Shown here in pieces: positions 39,625 through 46,382 of a DNA stretch of 54,993 nt. The notes under the pieces are model-generated. The model was not told the origin of the DNA and ran no database searches. It saw only the letters and a list, made by a program, of their open reading frames with translations. A program made the position numbers and the translations under genes. The stretch covers positions 1 through 54,993 of the forward strand of contig QHNQ01000031.1 in assembly GCA_003218135.1 (NCBI GenBank), in the 5' to 3' direction. The number at the start of each line of letters is the position of its first letter. Within the stretch, counting starts at the first letter, position 1. The DNA is from Verrucomicrobiota bacterium (GTDB lineage: Bacteria; Verrucomicrobiota; Verrucomicrobiia; Chthoniobacterales; UBA10450).

Positions 39625-42242
39625 CGCTTTTTCTTCGTTCCATCGATATCCACGAGCGTGAGAACGGCCCCGTCGATTTTGTTGTCGGTCGTGCGATACG
39701 GCCGCACCCGAAGCGAATACTTGCGGCCGCCTTTATCGGTCACTTTGCGCTCGCGCGTGCCCAAGGTCTCGATCACTTCGCGCAAAACGTTTTCCAAATC
39801 GGGCACGTCAATGTTTGGCCGCAGCTCGCTTAGCGGACGGCCGATGTCGGTGGGCAAAATATTAAACGCCGCGCGCGCGGCAGGCGTTGCCCGCCGCACC
39901 GTCAACGCATTGTCCACCATCACGATCGGCATTTGAATGCTGGCCAGCAGATTGTTCAGCTCGTTGGTCAGCTCCATCATCTCGAGGTTTCGATTGCTCA
40001 GCTCTTCGTTCAGCGTGGTCAGCTCTTCGTTGGTCGATTGCAATTCTTCCTTCGACGTCTCGAGTTCTTCGTTGGTCGATTGCAGTTCTTCATTGCTCGA
40101 CTCAATTTCTTCGTTGGCCGACTTCAGTTCTTCATTGGTCGCCTCCTGCTCTTCGATGATGGTTTGCAACGACTCTTTGGAAGCGGCCAATTCCCGGTGC
40201 AGCTCAGCCACGTCGCGTTGCGCAGCCGTTTTCCCCAGCGCCCGCGGCACTTTCGCCAGCTTGGTTCCTTTGGTGGTCTCGTCAAAAATGACCAGCAGCC
40301 ACGATTTGTCGGAGCCTGGGATTTTGAATGGCACAGCCTGAATATTTATTTCGTAGCTTCTGCCCTTGAGCTTAATTCTCGCTCGCTCTTTCCGCGCGGG
40401 TTTGTCCGTCTTGATGGCGTGCTTAATCGTGGCGCGCAGGTCTGCTACCAGAGTCGGTCGCGCAAGCTGGAGGAGATTGAATGTCGCCGGACCGGGCGCG
40501 TGTTCGAGAAACAACTCCGTCCGGCCGCGGAATTGTTGCACGTGCATATCTTGATCGATCACGACCGCCGCCGGCGCGTAGGCACCGAGCATGATGCGGT
40601 CGGCCACTTTCAAAAGATCGCCCCCGAAATTTGCGCCAGCACCGGCTGTCGATCTTGTCCCGAAGCGCGCGAGTTCAAGGCCAAGCTGCGGGATGAGGTC
40701 CATCGTGTGCGGCGTGGTCACGGCTGCTTTCACGTAAATTTTATTTTTCTTGTCCGCCAATTTGAAAAGCTCGTCGTACAGGCCCACCGATTCGGCCGGC
40801 CCGAGAATCAAGTAGCCGCCGGAATTGAGAGCGTAATGAAACTGCGGGATGCAGCGCTTGTGCAGTTCCGGGCTCAAATAAATGAGGACGTTGCGGCAAC
40901 TGATCAGGTCCAGCCGGGAAAAGGGCGGGTCGACACAGATGTTTTGCCGCGCGAACGTGCAGATGTCGCGCACGTTGCGATGAATTTGGTAACTGCCGTC
41001 CCGCTTCACGAAAAATCGTTTCAATCGCGCGGACGACACGTCCTTTTCGATCGCGCTGGAATAAATTCCCAGCCGCGCATGTTCGATCACCGACTCGCTC
41101 AGATCGGTGCCGAAAATCTGGATGCGCATTTTGGATAGACCGCTGCCGAGCGTTTCCAGAATGCAAATGGCGAGCGAATACACTTCTTCGCCAGTCGCGC
41201 AACCCGGTATCCACGCGCGCAACTCAGGTTGTCGATCTTTGCTTTTGTTTTTGAGCAGAGCCGGCAGGAAACGTTTCTTTAACGCACGGAACAGTGCTTG
41301 GTCCCGAAAAAAGCGCGTCACGTTAATGAGCAAATCGTCAAAGAGCGCTTCGATTTCCTTTTTGTTGTCGCGCAGGAACCGCGCGTATTGACTTATCTTT
41401 TCGATCCGGTGCAGCGCCATTCGCCGTTGGATCCGCCGGATCAGCGTGCTTTCCTTGTAGGCGCTGAAATCGACACCCATTTGCTTTTTCAGCGACAAAA
41501 AGATGCGGCCCAGATCGTCCGCCTGGCGATAGGCGGCTTTTTCGATTTCCTCCGGATCGCTCAGTCCCCGCCGGATATAGGGATGATTGGCGACGCGCTC
41601 GATTTCGCGCGCAATTTCGCGCGGCGTCAGAACAAGATCGACAAAGCCTGCGCGGATCGCGCTCCGCGGCATCGCGTCGAACTTCGCGCTCTCTTGATTT
41701 TGGGCGAACGTCAAACCGCCGGCCGCTTTGATCGCGCGCAGACCGGCTGTGCCGTCGCTGCCGGTTCCGGAGAGGACGATGCCGATGGCGCGCGATCCAC
41801 ATTCTTCGGCGAGCGATTCAAAAAAGTGGTCGATTGCAACGTTGAGCCGCTCCTCACGCTGAACCACTGTGAGCGTGCCATCCTTGGCGATGACACATTT
41901 GTTCGGCGGCTGCACGTAAACCGTGTTCGGTTTTGGCGTCGTCGTTTGTGTGACTTCGCTCACTGGCATCGCCGTCACTTTGCCGAGCAAATTAGGAAGC
42001 CGGCTGGCATGATGCGGATCGAGATGTTGCACGATCACAAACGCCATGCCGGTTCTCGACGGCAAATTGCGCAACAGTTCCATTGCCGCTTCAAACCCGC
42101 CGGCTGAGCCGCCGATACCGACTATTGGGCAGGCAGGGGATTTGTTTGCCGTTGTCCTGCTCTTGGACGCACGTGGCGCTTTGGCCGCCATCACAGCCCG
42201 CCGCTGCGCCCGGGGCTTTTTTGTTTTTGCTTTAGAGGGCAC
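39621..42242 (-). CDS. CheB-CheR-PAS fusion protein
   Basis: An 873-residue multidomain protein. Basic N-terminus, then a CheB methylesterase domain (about 38-220): GIGGSAGGFEAAMELLRNLP with the catalytic Ser, VIVQHLDPHHASRL with the His, LSGTGSDGTAGLRAIK with the Asp. CheR methyltransferase domain (about 245-510): SLKKQMGVDFSAYKESTLIR, WIPGCATGEEVYSLAICI (SAM loop), FDLISCRNVLIYL-like RLDLISCRNVLIYLSP. A PAS region, a long Glu/Asn coiled coil with repeats (ELQSTNEELETS) and a final PAS domain (IQMPIVMVDNALTVRRATPA) follow. Such proteins usually feed histidine kinases, not flagellar chemotaxis. No MCP, CheA or CheW is present nearby. Overlaps the kinase start by ATGA. Confidence 0.95.
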   Translation of the reverse strand: MPSKAKTKKPRAQRRAVMAAKAPRASKSRTTANKSPACPIVGIGGSAGGFEAAMELLRNLPSRTGMAFVIVQHLDPHHASRLPNLLGKVTAMPVSEVTQTTTPKPNTVYVQPPNKCVIAKDGTLTVVQREERLNVAIDHFFESLAEECGSRAIGIVLSGTGSDGTAGLRAIKAAGGLTFAQNQESAKFDAMPRSAIRAGFVDLVLTPREIAREIERVANHPYIRRGLSDPEEIEKAAYRQADDLGRIFLSLKKQMGVDFSAYKESTLIRRIQRRMALHRIEKISQYARFLRDNKKEIEALFDDLLINVTRFFRDQALFRALKKRFLPALLKNKSKDRQPELRAWIPGCATGEEVYSLAICILETLGSGLSKMRIQIFGTDLSESVIEHARLGIYSSAIEKDVSSARLKRFFVKRDGSYQIHRNVRDICTFARQNICVDPPFSRLDLISCRNVLIYLSPELHKRCIPQFHYALNSGGYLILGPAESVGLYDELFKLADKKNKIYVKAAVTTPHTMDLIPQLGLELARFGTRSTAGAGANFGGDLLKVADRIMLGAYAPAAVVIDQDMHVQQFRGRTELFLEHAPGPATFNLLQLARPTLVADLRATIKHAIKTDKPARKERARIKLKGRSYEINIQAVPFKIPGSDKSWLLVIFDETTKGTKLAKVPRALGKTAAQRDVAELHRELAASKESLQTIIEEQEATNEELKSANEEIESSNEELQSTNEELETSKEELQSTNEELTTLNEELSNRNLEMMELTNELNNLLASIQMPIVMVDNALTVRRATPAARAAFNILPTDIGRPLSELRPNIDVPDLENVLREVIETLGTRERKVTDKGGRKYSLRVRPYRTTDNKIDGAVLTLVDIDGTKKKR

Positions 42243-42556
42243 GCCTTTCTAACAATGCCTCACGTCGAGAGATTTTTACAGATAAATCTGGAGCGAAGTA
42301 GTGTCTGGCGCGCGAAACGCCAGGAGGCCGCGAAATTTATTTGTAACCGAGAGGCGAACTCGAACTCGGGCATTCGCACGATGGCCTGCGAAACAAGGAG
42401 ACACAGAGGATCAAGCCGCGGAAGTAGCTTAGCTTTTCAGAAAAACGCTGGCCTGTGCGAGGACGGTTGCCGGAATCGATCGTATCTAACTTCGTGGCAA
42501 CAATGTCGAATTCAACCTGGTGGACAGTCGGACGCCATTTGCTCATAAAGGAACGG
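42243..42556. other. Gene-free stretch upstream of the CheB-CheR gene
   Basis: About 310 bp holding the presumed promoter of the CheBR-kinase-regulator operon. I see no conserved frame, no strong palindrome of the REP type, and no clear operator. Confidence 0.45.
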
Positions 42557-42775
42557 CTACCAACCTCTTGCTTCCCTACGCTCGTCAATTAGATCACGCT
42601 TAACCTCCCAGTACCTCAGGGCTGAGAGGAGGAGCTTATCGATGCCTTCAGCCTCGGAATATCCATTGTCACGCGGCATTTCCGGTCGCCATTGCGCCGA
42701 GGGTTTGCTCGACCTTTGCCGTGTGCGTTTCGATCTAGAGATTCTCCAGCGTCTGCGCCGTCGTGCTGCTCCCAT
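42557..42775 (-). CDS. Possible small hypothetical protein
   Basis: An open frame of about 72 codons from ATG 42775 (MGAARRRRRWRISRSKRTRQ). The first half is extremely Arg-rich and looks spurious. The second half, NGYSEAEGIDKLLLSALRYW then EVKRDLIDERREARGW, looks more like helical protein, so a shorter gene starting at MPRDNGYSEAEG (about 42676) is also possible. No family recognised and no neighbour gives a clue. Low confidence. Confidence 0.3.
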   Translation of the reverse strand: MGAARRRRRWRISRSKRTRQRSSKPSAQWRPEMPRDNGYSEAEGIDKLLLSALRYWEVKRDLIDERREARGW

Positions 42776-42917
42776 CAATATTCCCCCCTCATGAATCCTT
42801 TCTGTTGGTGTGTTCGCATCACGGTGTTGGAACGGTTGTGCCAAATCATTCGGTCGCTCGTGCTCGCATTCTTACCCGGATTAAACTCCCGAATTGCTCA
42901 AGCGATTCGAAGAATCG

Positions 42918-43235
42918 TCACGACGGTCCCGCGAAACTTGGAACCTGGCCGCGGGATTTTAGATCGAAGTTAGGGCTGCGCTGGGCACGCCGGGCTTCGG
43001 CGTTCGATCGACGCCGCGCACCGACTTTGCTCCCCGTCTCAACTGCCGGACGCAGGCCAGCCAGGTATTGCACATCGAACGCGCGCAGAGCCGCCACGAC
43101 AGTAGCCCCGATCCCGACGATGCCTTCTTCCACGCTTGGCCCAAGCACCGCGATCCAAAGTTCGCCGCGAAAGCACAACTGGGGCCGCCGCACCGCCGAC
43201 GGGCTTCCCGGACGAGCCGTGCAATAGAGCTCCAT
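42918..43235 (-). CDS. Small hypothetical protein
   Basis: About 105 residues from ATG 43235 (MELYCTARPGSPSAVRRPQL); a start at 43307 is also in frame. The middle LCFRGELWIAVLGPSVEEGI then VGIGATVVAALRAFDVQYLA looks like a real folded segment, of a kind I have seen as a short unnamed protein in Verrucomicrobia, and the termini are low-complexity. It lies convergent/antiparallel to the zinc-ribbon gene 1. Function unknown. Confidence 0.5.
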   Translation of the reverse strand: MELYCTARPGSPSAVRRPQLCFRGELWIAVLGPSVEEGIVGIGATVVAALRAFDVQYLAGLRPAVETGSKVGARRRSNAEARRAQRSPNFDLKSRGQVPSFAGPS

Positions 43236-43355
43236 TTGTTCTGTCGCTGCCGCTGCATAATCCGTGACGCGCCCTCTACCCGAAACCCGACCGCTGTTTT
43301 TCTTCATTTACGTGTAGAACGCATGCCTCGACGGAGTTGGATGTGGTTTTTAGCT

Positions 43356-43427
43356 GTAGTCGGCATCGGTGATGCCGGGTCCGTCCAAGCATTTGAATTT
43401 CTACCGGGGATCGCCGATCCCGGCTGC
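43356..43427. repeat. REP-like element upstream of zinc-ribbon gene 1
   Basis: GTAG at 43356 then hairpin CGGCATCGGTGATGCCGG, a spacer, and hairpin CCGGGGATCGCCGATCCCGG ending CTGC. Same layout as the other GTAG palindromes but with a degenerate right foot (CTGC in place of CTAC). Confidence 0.65.
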
Positions 43428-43439
43428 AGCACGCACCTG

Positions 43440-43486
43440 GTAAGATTTCGACTGATGCCACAATCCACCGCGCGCCCGATTGTGCG
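43440..43486 (+). promoter_or_regulatory. Conserved 47-bp upstream element, copy 1 (CACAATC-N12-GATTGTG dyad)
   Basis: GTAAGATTT (43440-43448), CTGAT (43452-43456), then the exact inverted repeat CACAATC (43459-43465) and GATTGTG (43478-43484) followed by CG. By my count 33 of 47 positions match copy 2 at 44024-44070, with invariant CACAATC and GATTGTGCG. It ends about 31 bp before the GTG start proposed for zinc-ribbon gene 1. Likely an operator or promoter shared by both genes. Confidence 0.7.
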
Positions 43487-43517
43487 ATTACCTGCTCCAC
43501 ACGTAATATGCCCAGTC

Positions 43518-43925
43518 GTGACGTTGTCTCCTCCAATTAAGTTGTCGGATGCAGATAAATTGGATGCGTTGCACCGGCTCGATCAGTTCCGACAGTGGCG
43601 TTCTCTGGAGGAAAAACGTTACTGCTTGGTTTGCGGCAAAATCATTACGGGCCGGCAAATCCAGGTAGAGGGCGGGACACGAGGCAATGGAGCGCTACGG
43701 GTTAGTTGTCCGACAGAACGTTGCAACTCAATTCCGATGGATTGGGTACTGCCTACGGATGAAATCCTCGCGAAGGTGGAGAGGATGCTTGCCGAAGAAC
43801 GCGAAGCTGCAGTAACGACTCCCGTTAGGCGCGGCAACGGAGGGCACGAGCCCAGCAATGGTGGACACAACGGGATCGCATCGCGATTGCGCGAGTTCGC
43901 GTTCCATTTCAAGCGACGTTGGTAA
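43518..43925 (+). CDS. Zinc-ribbon-like small protein 1
   Basis: About 135 residues if read from GTG 43518 (TLSPPIKLSDADKLDALHRL). Core: DQFRQWRSLEEKRYCLVCGK, GRQIQVEGG, VSCPTERCNSIPMDWVLPTD. The cysteines CLVC and CPTERC form a CxxC/CxxxxC zinc-ribbon pattern. It aligns with gene 2 (44104-44436) along the whole core. The C-terminal tail LREFAFHFKRRW is basic. GTG 43518 is chosen because the N-terminus then aligns with gene 2 and the dyad element lies upstream, not inside the gene; an in-frame ATG at 43455 would place the dyad in coding sequence. Function unknown, probably regulatory. Confidence 0.65.
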   Translation: MTLSPPIKLSDADKLDALHRLDQFRQWRSLEEKRYCLVCGKIITGRQIQVEGGTRGNGALRVSCPTERCNSIPMDWVLPTDEILAKVERMLAEEREAAVTTPVRRGNGGHEPSNGGHNGIASRLREFAFHFKRRW

Positions 43926-44023
43926 GGCGGTCCCCTCCAACTCCTGCGGGCCTCAGCCCTGGGCGGGCCCGCAGACTCCGCCATCAGCAATACCAGCGTT
44001 TGCTAATCGGCAGATGTGATCTC

Positions 44024-44070
44024 GTAGGATTTTATCCGATCACACAATCATCCAGCGCCCCGATTGTGCG
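44024..44070 (+). promoter_or_regulatory. Conserved 47-bp upstream element, copy 2 (CACAATC-N12-GATTGTG dyad)
   Basis: GTAGGATTT (44024-44032), CCGAT (44036-44040), CACAATC (44043-44049) and GATTGTGCG (44062-44070), with the same 12-bp spacing as copy 1. It ends 33 bp before the ATG of zinc-ribbon gene 2, and so lies before the zinc-ribbon/ECF sigma operon. Confidence 0.7.
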
Positions 44071-44103
44071 TTTTCGAAGCAATGAGCAGACTGCTTTTGC
44101 ATT

Positions 44104-44436
44104 ATGACCAGCCATTTTAAACTTGATGATCGCCTCTCGGTCTTGCGCGCCGAAGATCGATTTAGAACCTGGAGCTCGCTCGATGACGAGCGTCTTTGCA
44201 TTATCTGCAAAAGAAAATTTAATGGCCGCCAGGTGGAAATCCGCCGCTTTGGCAATCGCAAACACGAATTGCGCTGCCCAACCGAAGGTTGCAATTCAAG
44301 GCCACATCTATGGATCTACCGAACGACGCCGCTCGTGTCTCATGTGGTTGAATCGGACTGGTGGCGTGCTGCCAATGGAAAGCACGAACGCAGTGAGCCT
44401 GTGTCAGCGCTGCGGACACACGCTCAGCGCATATGA
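44104..44436 (+). CDS. Zinc-ribbon-like small protein 2, overlapping the sigma factor gene
   Basis: A 110-residue protein from ATG 44104 (MTSHFKLDDRLSVLRAEDRF). Core DRFRTWSSLDDERLCIICKR, FNGRQVEIRRFG, LRCPTEGCNSRPHLWIYRTT parallels gene 1 and keeps the CxxC...CxxxxC zinc pattern. Its stop TGA overlaps the ATG of the ECF sigma factor gene as ATGA, so they are translated together. A small metal-binding protein encoded just before an ECF sigma factor could be its regulator, but it lacks the HxxxCxxC motif of known zinc anti-sigma factors. That role is inference. Confidence 0.72.
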   Translation: MTSHFKLDDRLSVLRAEDRFRTWSSLDDERLCIICKRKFNGRQVEIRRFGNRKHELRCPTEGCNSRPHLWIYRTTPLVSHVVESDWWRAANGKHERSEPVSALRTHAQRI

Positions 44437-45032
44437 TCGATTCCACTCTTGATCAGCCCGGAGCAGGATCTGTCCCGGACGAGGTGCTCATGAAAGATAT
44501 TTCGCGCCGGCGTCACGACGCGCTCACCGAGTTATACGGCAGACACAGCAAACGTTTGCGAGCGACGATCGATGGCGTTGTTCACGAAGAGGCCGAAGCC
44601 GACGATGTTTTACAGGAAATTTTTCTTCAGGTTTGGGAAGAGGCAGGTCGCTATTCACCAAAGGCGGGCAAGCCGCTTGGCTGGATGGTGACCATTGCGC
44701 GCCGTCGCGCTATCGACCGATTGCGCCGGCGCCAGGCTTATTGTCGTGCGCGAGATCGCTACGAGAAACAAGTCATACAAGATTCGCAAACTCCGCGTCG
44801 CGATGCATCCCGAACTTTGGTTCTGAATGATCTCCATCATTTCTTGAAGAAAACCATCCGGGCATTGCCTCAATTTCAACGCGAAGCCGTGGAGTTGGCT
44901 TTCTTCAAGGGATTGAGCCACAGGGAAATTGCCGCCGCGACACACGCTCCGCTTGGAACGGTAAAGACGCGACTCGAACTGGGGTTGCAAAAACTGACTC
45001 ACGCGCTGAGACCGTTGCGGCACAAAGTGTGA
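44433..45032 (+). CDS. ECF-type RNA polymerase sigma factor
   Basis: About 199 residues (MIDSTLDQPGAGS); a shorter start at ATG 44490 is possible. Sigma region 2: LTELYGRHSKRLRATIDGVV then EADDVLQEIFLQVWEEAGRY, and TIARRRAIDRLRRRQA. Region 4: LPQFQREAVELAFFKGLSHR followed by EIAAATHAPLGTVKTRLELG. Domain order, spacing and length match group 4 (ECF) factors. Directs RNA polymerase to a specific promoter set, unknown here; the dyad elements upstream are candidates for self-regulation. Co-translated with zinc-ribbon gene 2. No anti-sigma with a membrane helix is nearby. Confidence 0.92.
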   Translation: MIDSTLDQPGAGSVPDEVLMKDISRRRHDALTELYGRHSKRLRATIDGVVHEEAEADDVLQEIFLQVWEEAGRYSPKAGKPLGWMVTIARRRAIDRLRRRQAYCRARDRYEKQVIQDSQTPRRDASRTLVLNDLHHFLKKTIRALPQFQREAVELAFFKGLSHREIAAATHAPLGTVKTRLELGLQKLTHALRPLRHKV

Positions 45033-45033
45033 C

Positions 45034-45054
45034 GCGGCCGCGAGGAGCGGCCGC
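45034..45054. terminator. Hairpin between convergent sigma and lipoprotein genes
   Basis: GCGGCCGC, spacer GAGGA, then GCGGCCGC again; each arm is its own complement, giving an 8-bp stem. No T-run follows, so at most a weak or Rho-assisted 3' end. It lies directly after the sigma factor stop (45032). Confidence 0.45.
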
Positions 45055-45079
45055 ATCGGAACGCAATTTGTAACGACGA

Positions 45080-45265
45080 CTACGGCTTGGGCGAAGTGTT
45101 CACGTTAACTTCGGTTTTCTCCTGCTTGGTCGCCGCGGCTGGAGGTTGATTGATCACTGTCGTGCTTTCTTTCTTCTCTGCGGGCGGATTAGTCACCGTA
45201 GTTTCCTTTTGTTCGCAAGCCGCCAACAGTGCCACGCCGGCAAGTAGACAGATGTATTTTTTCAT
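45080..45265 (-). CDS. Small lipoprotein
   Basis: A 61-residue protein: signal peptide with lipobox MKKYICLLAGVALLAAC, then a mature part of Thr/Pro/Lys-rich low complexity (KETTVTNPPAEKKESTTVIN). Such small lipoproteins are common in the outer membrane; no function can be assigned. It is transcribed toward the ECF sigma gene, with a hairpin between the stops. Confidence 0.8.
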   Translation of the reverse strand: MKKYICLLAGVALLAACEQKETTVTNPPAEKKESTTVINQPPAAATKQEKTEVNVNTSPKP

Positions 45266-45560
45266 ACAAACGATTCGTATTTGGGAAGATACTTTGCCGC
45301 CTTCTAGCGTTTTTTATTGCGCATAGCTCCGGGCGAACACATCCAATCACGGTTCGAGCTGATACAGCAGACGTTTGCGGAACCAAACTTAGTCGGCCGG
45401 AATTCCCATCAAGAATGTGGAGCCTCGGCCGCGACAAGTTCTGGTTTTTCCGCTGGCGGACGCTTGATTTTCATTGTGTCGTCGGGCCGGGCCACCGCGT
45501 GCATCATTTGTGTCGCAAGAGGCAACTGATTCTCGTCCGATGCACGAACTATCTGTCACT
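45266..45560. other. Gene-free stretch between lipoprotein and CsbD-like genes
   Basis: About 295 bp with divergent promoters expected for the two small genes. Open frames here are short and not convincing. No strong repeat. Confidence 0.45.
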
Positions 45561-45746
45561 ATGACGAGACTTAACTTCAAAGGCAGTTGGAACGAGGTAA
45601 AAGGCAAACTGAAACAGAAATACGGGCAACTAACCGATAACGACCTCACATTTGCTGAGGGCAAACAGGATGAGTTCCTTGGCCGTCTTCAGCAAAAACT
45701 TGGAAAATCAAAGGAAGACCTGCGAAGCGAAATTGAAAATCTCTAA
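45561..45746 (+). CDS. CsbD-like protein
   Basis: A 61-residue protein from ATG 45561 (MTRLNFKGSWNEVKGKLKQK). The family pattern GSWNEVKGKLKQKYGQLTDN then DLTFAEGKQDEFLGRLQQKL and GKSKEDLRSEIENL is nearly complete. CsbD is a small, very abundant stress protein of unknown biochemical role (sigma-B dependent in Bacillus). The longer frame from 45474 is unlikely. A rho-independent-looking terminator follows. Confidence 0.92.
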   Translation: MTRLNFKGSWNEVKGKLKQKYGQLTDNDLTFAEGKQDEFLGRLQQKLGKSKEDLRSEIENL

Positions 45747-45801
45747 TCTGTTCGCGACTTTACATTACAACTGCATAGTGGGATCTCTGAATCACTTCTC
45801 T

Positions 45802-45830
45802 GAAAGCGGCAGTCCTGCGCCGCTTTTTAT
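45802..45830 (+). terminator. Rho-independent terminator after the CsbD-like gene
   Basis: GCGGC (45806-45810), an 8-base loop and GCCGC (45819-45823) followed by TTTTT, with AAA before the stem. A classical intrinsic terminator, 60 bp beyond the stop codon. Confidence 0.85.
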
Positions 45831-45923
45831 TCTTCATTTAAGACCACGAGCAGGAGCAAGAGCAAGAGTATGAAGGCGCTGCGTAGGAGATTACAACTTC
45901 CGAAGTTGTGATATATTCTGCCG

Positions 45924-46259
45924 ATGCAAACTCCTGAGATTACCGCTTATTTAAAAACCCATTGTGGCTGGAGTGCCGGTGTCCGCGCTCTGCTGGCTAA
46001 ATACAATCTTCCATACACCGAAAAGGACATTATCCAGAATCCGGCGTTTCGCTGGGAAATGGAGACCAAAAGTGGGCAGCCACTGTCGCCGTGTGTTGAA
46101 ATCAACGGGCGCATGCTGGCCGACATTAGCGGCGAGGAAGTTGAACGATACTTGATCGACAACAAGCTCGTTCAGCCGAGCGATGCTGCCACGGATGTTC
46201 CCACCAATGCGCCTTGTGCGAACGAGCAACACGAAGGCGTGGTGAAGGTGAATTTGTAA
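45924..46259 (+). CDS. Glutaredoxin-like protein
   Basis: A 111-residue protein with the thioredoxin-fold glutaredoxin layout: ITAYLKTHCGWSAGVRALLA, PYTEKDIIQNPAFRWEMETK, then LSPCVEINGRMLADISGEEV (the cis-Pro region reads LSPCVEI) and the C-terminal helix. The active site is CGWS rather than CPYC, so it is a monothiol or atypical type. The tail ATDVPTNAPCANEQHEGVVK is Thr/Asn-rich. Substrate unknown. It is separated from the CsbD-like gene by a terminator. Confidence 0.85.
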   Translation: MQTPEITAYLKTHCGWSAGVRALLAKYNLPYTEKDIIQNPAFRWEMETKSGQPLSPCVEINGRMLADISGEEVERYLIDNKLVQPSDAATDVPTNAPCANEQHEGVVKVNL

Positions 46260-46261
46260 TT

Positions 46262-46380
46262 GGTTAAAAGGGTTACAACGTTAAATCGTTGAACCGCTGA
46301 AAGGTTAAAGAGTCAAAAGGTTAAGCCGCTTTTAATCCCGCGATGGCGGGATAACTCTTTTAACTTTTTTAACCTTTCAG
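46262..46380. repeat. GGTTAAA-type inverted repeat before the PBP gene
   Basis: GGTTAAAGAGTCAAAAGGTT on one side and TTTTAACTTTTTTAACCTTT on the other, with the inner hairpin ATCCCGCGATGGCGGGAT. The related sequence TTAAACTGCTGAAGCGTTG occurs at about 29036. It sits directly before the start codon of the next gene. Confidence 0.7.
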
Positions 46381-46382
46381 CG

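Noticed and set aside
39933-41138. A 401-codon open frame on the plus strand.
   Set aside because: It mirrors the CheB-CheR gene and its Glu/Asn coiled coil (read antisense as Phe/Leu/Arg-rich repeats); a high-GC shadow.
42763-43227. A 154-codon plus-strand frame.
   Set aside because: Composition is Arg/Pro/Ser-rich without any folded-looking segment. The minus-strand frame at 42918-43235 looks more protein-like.
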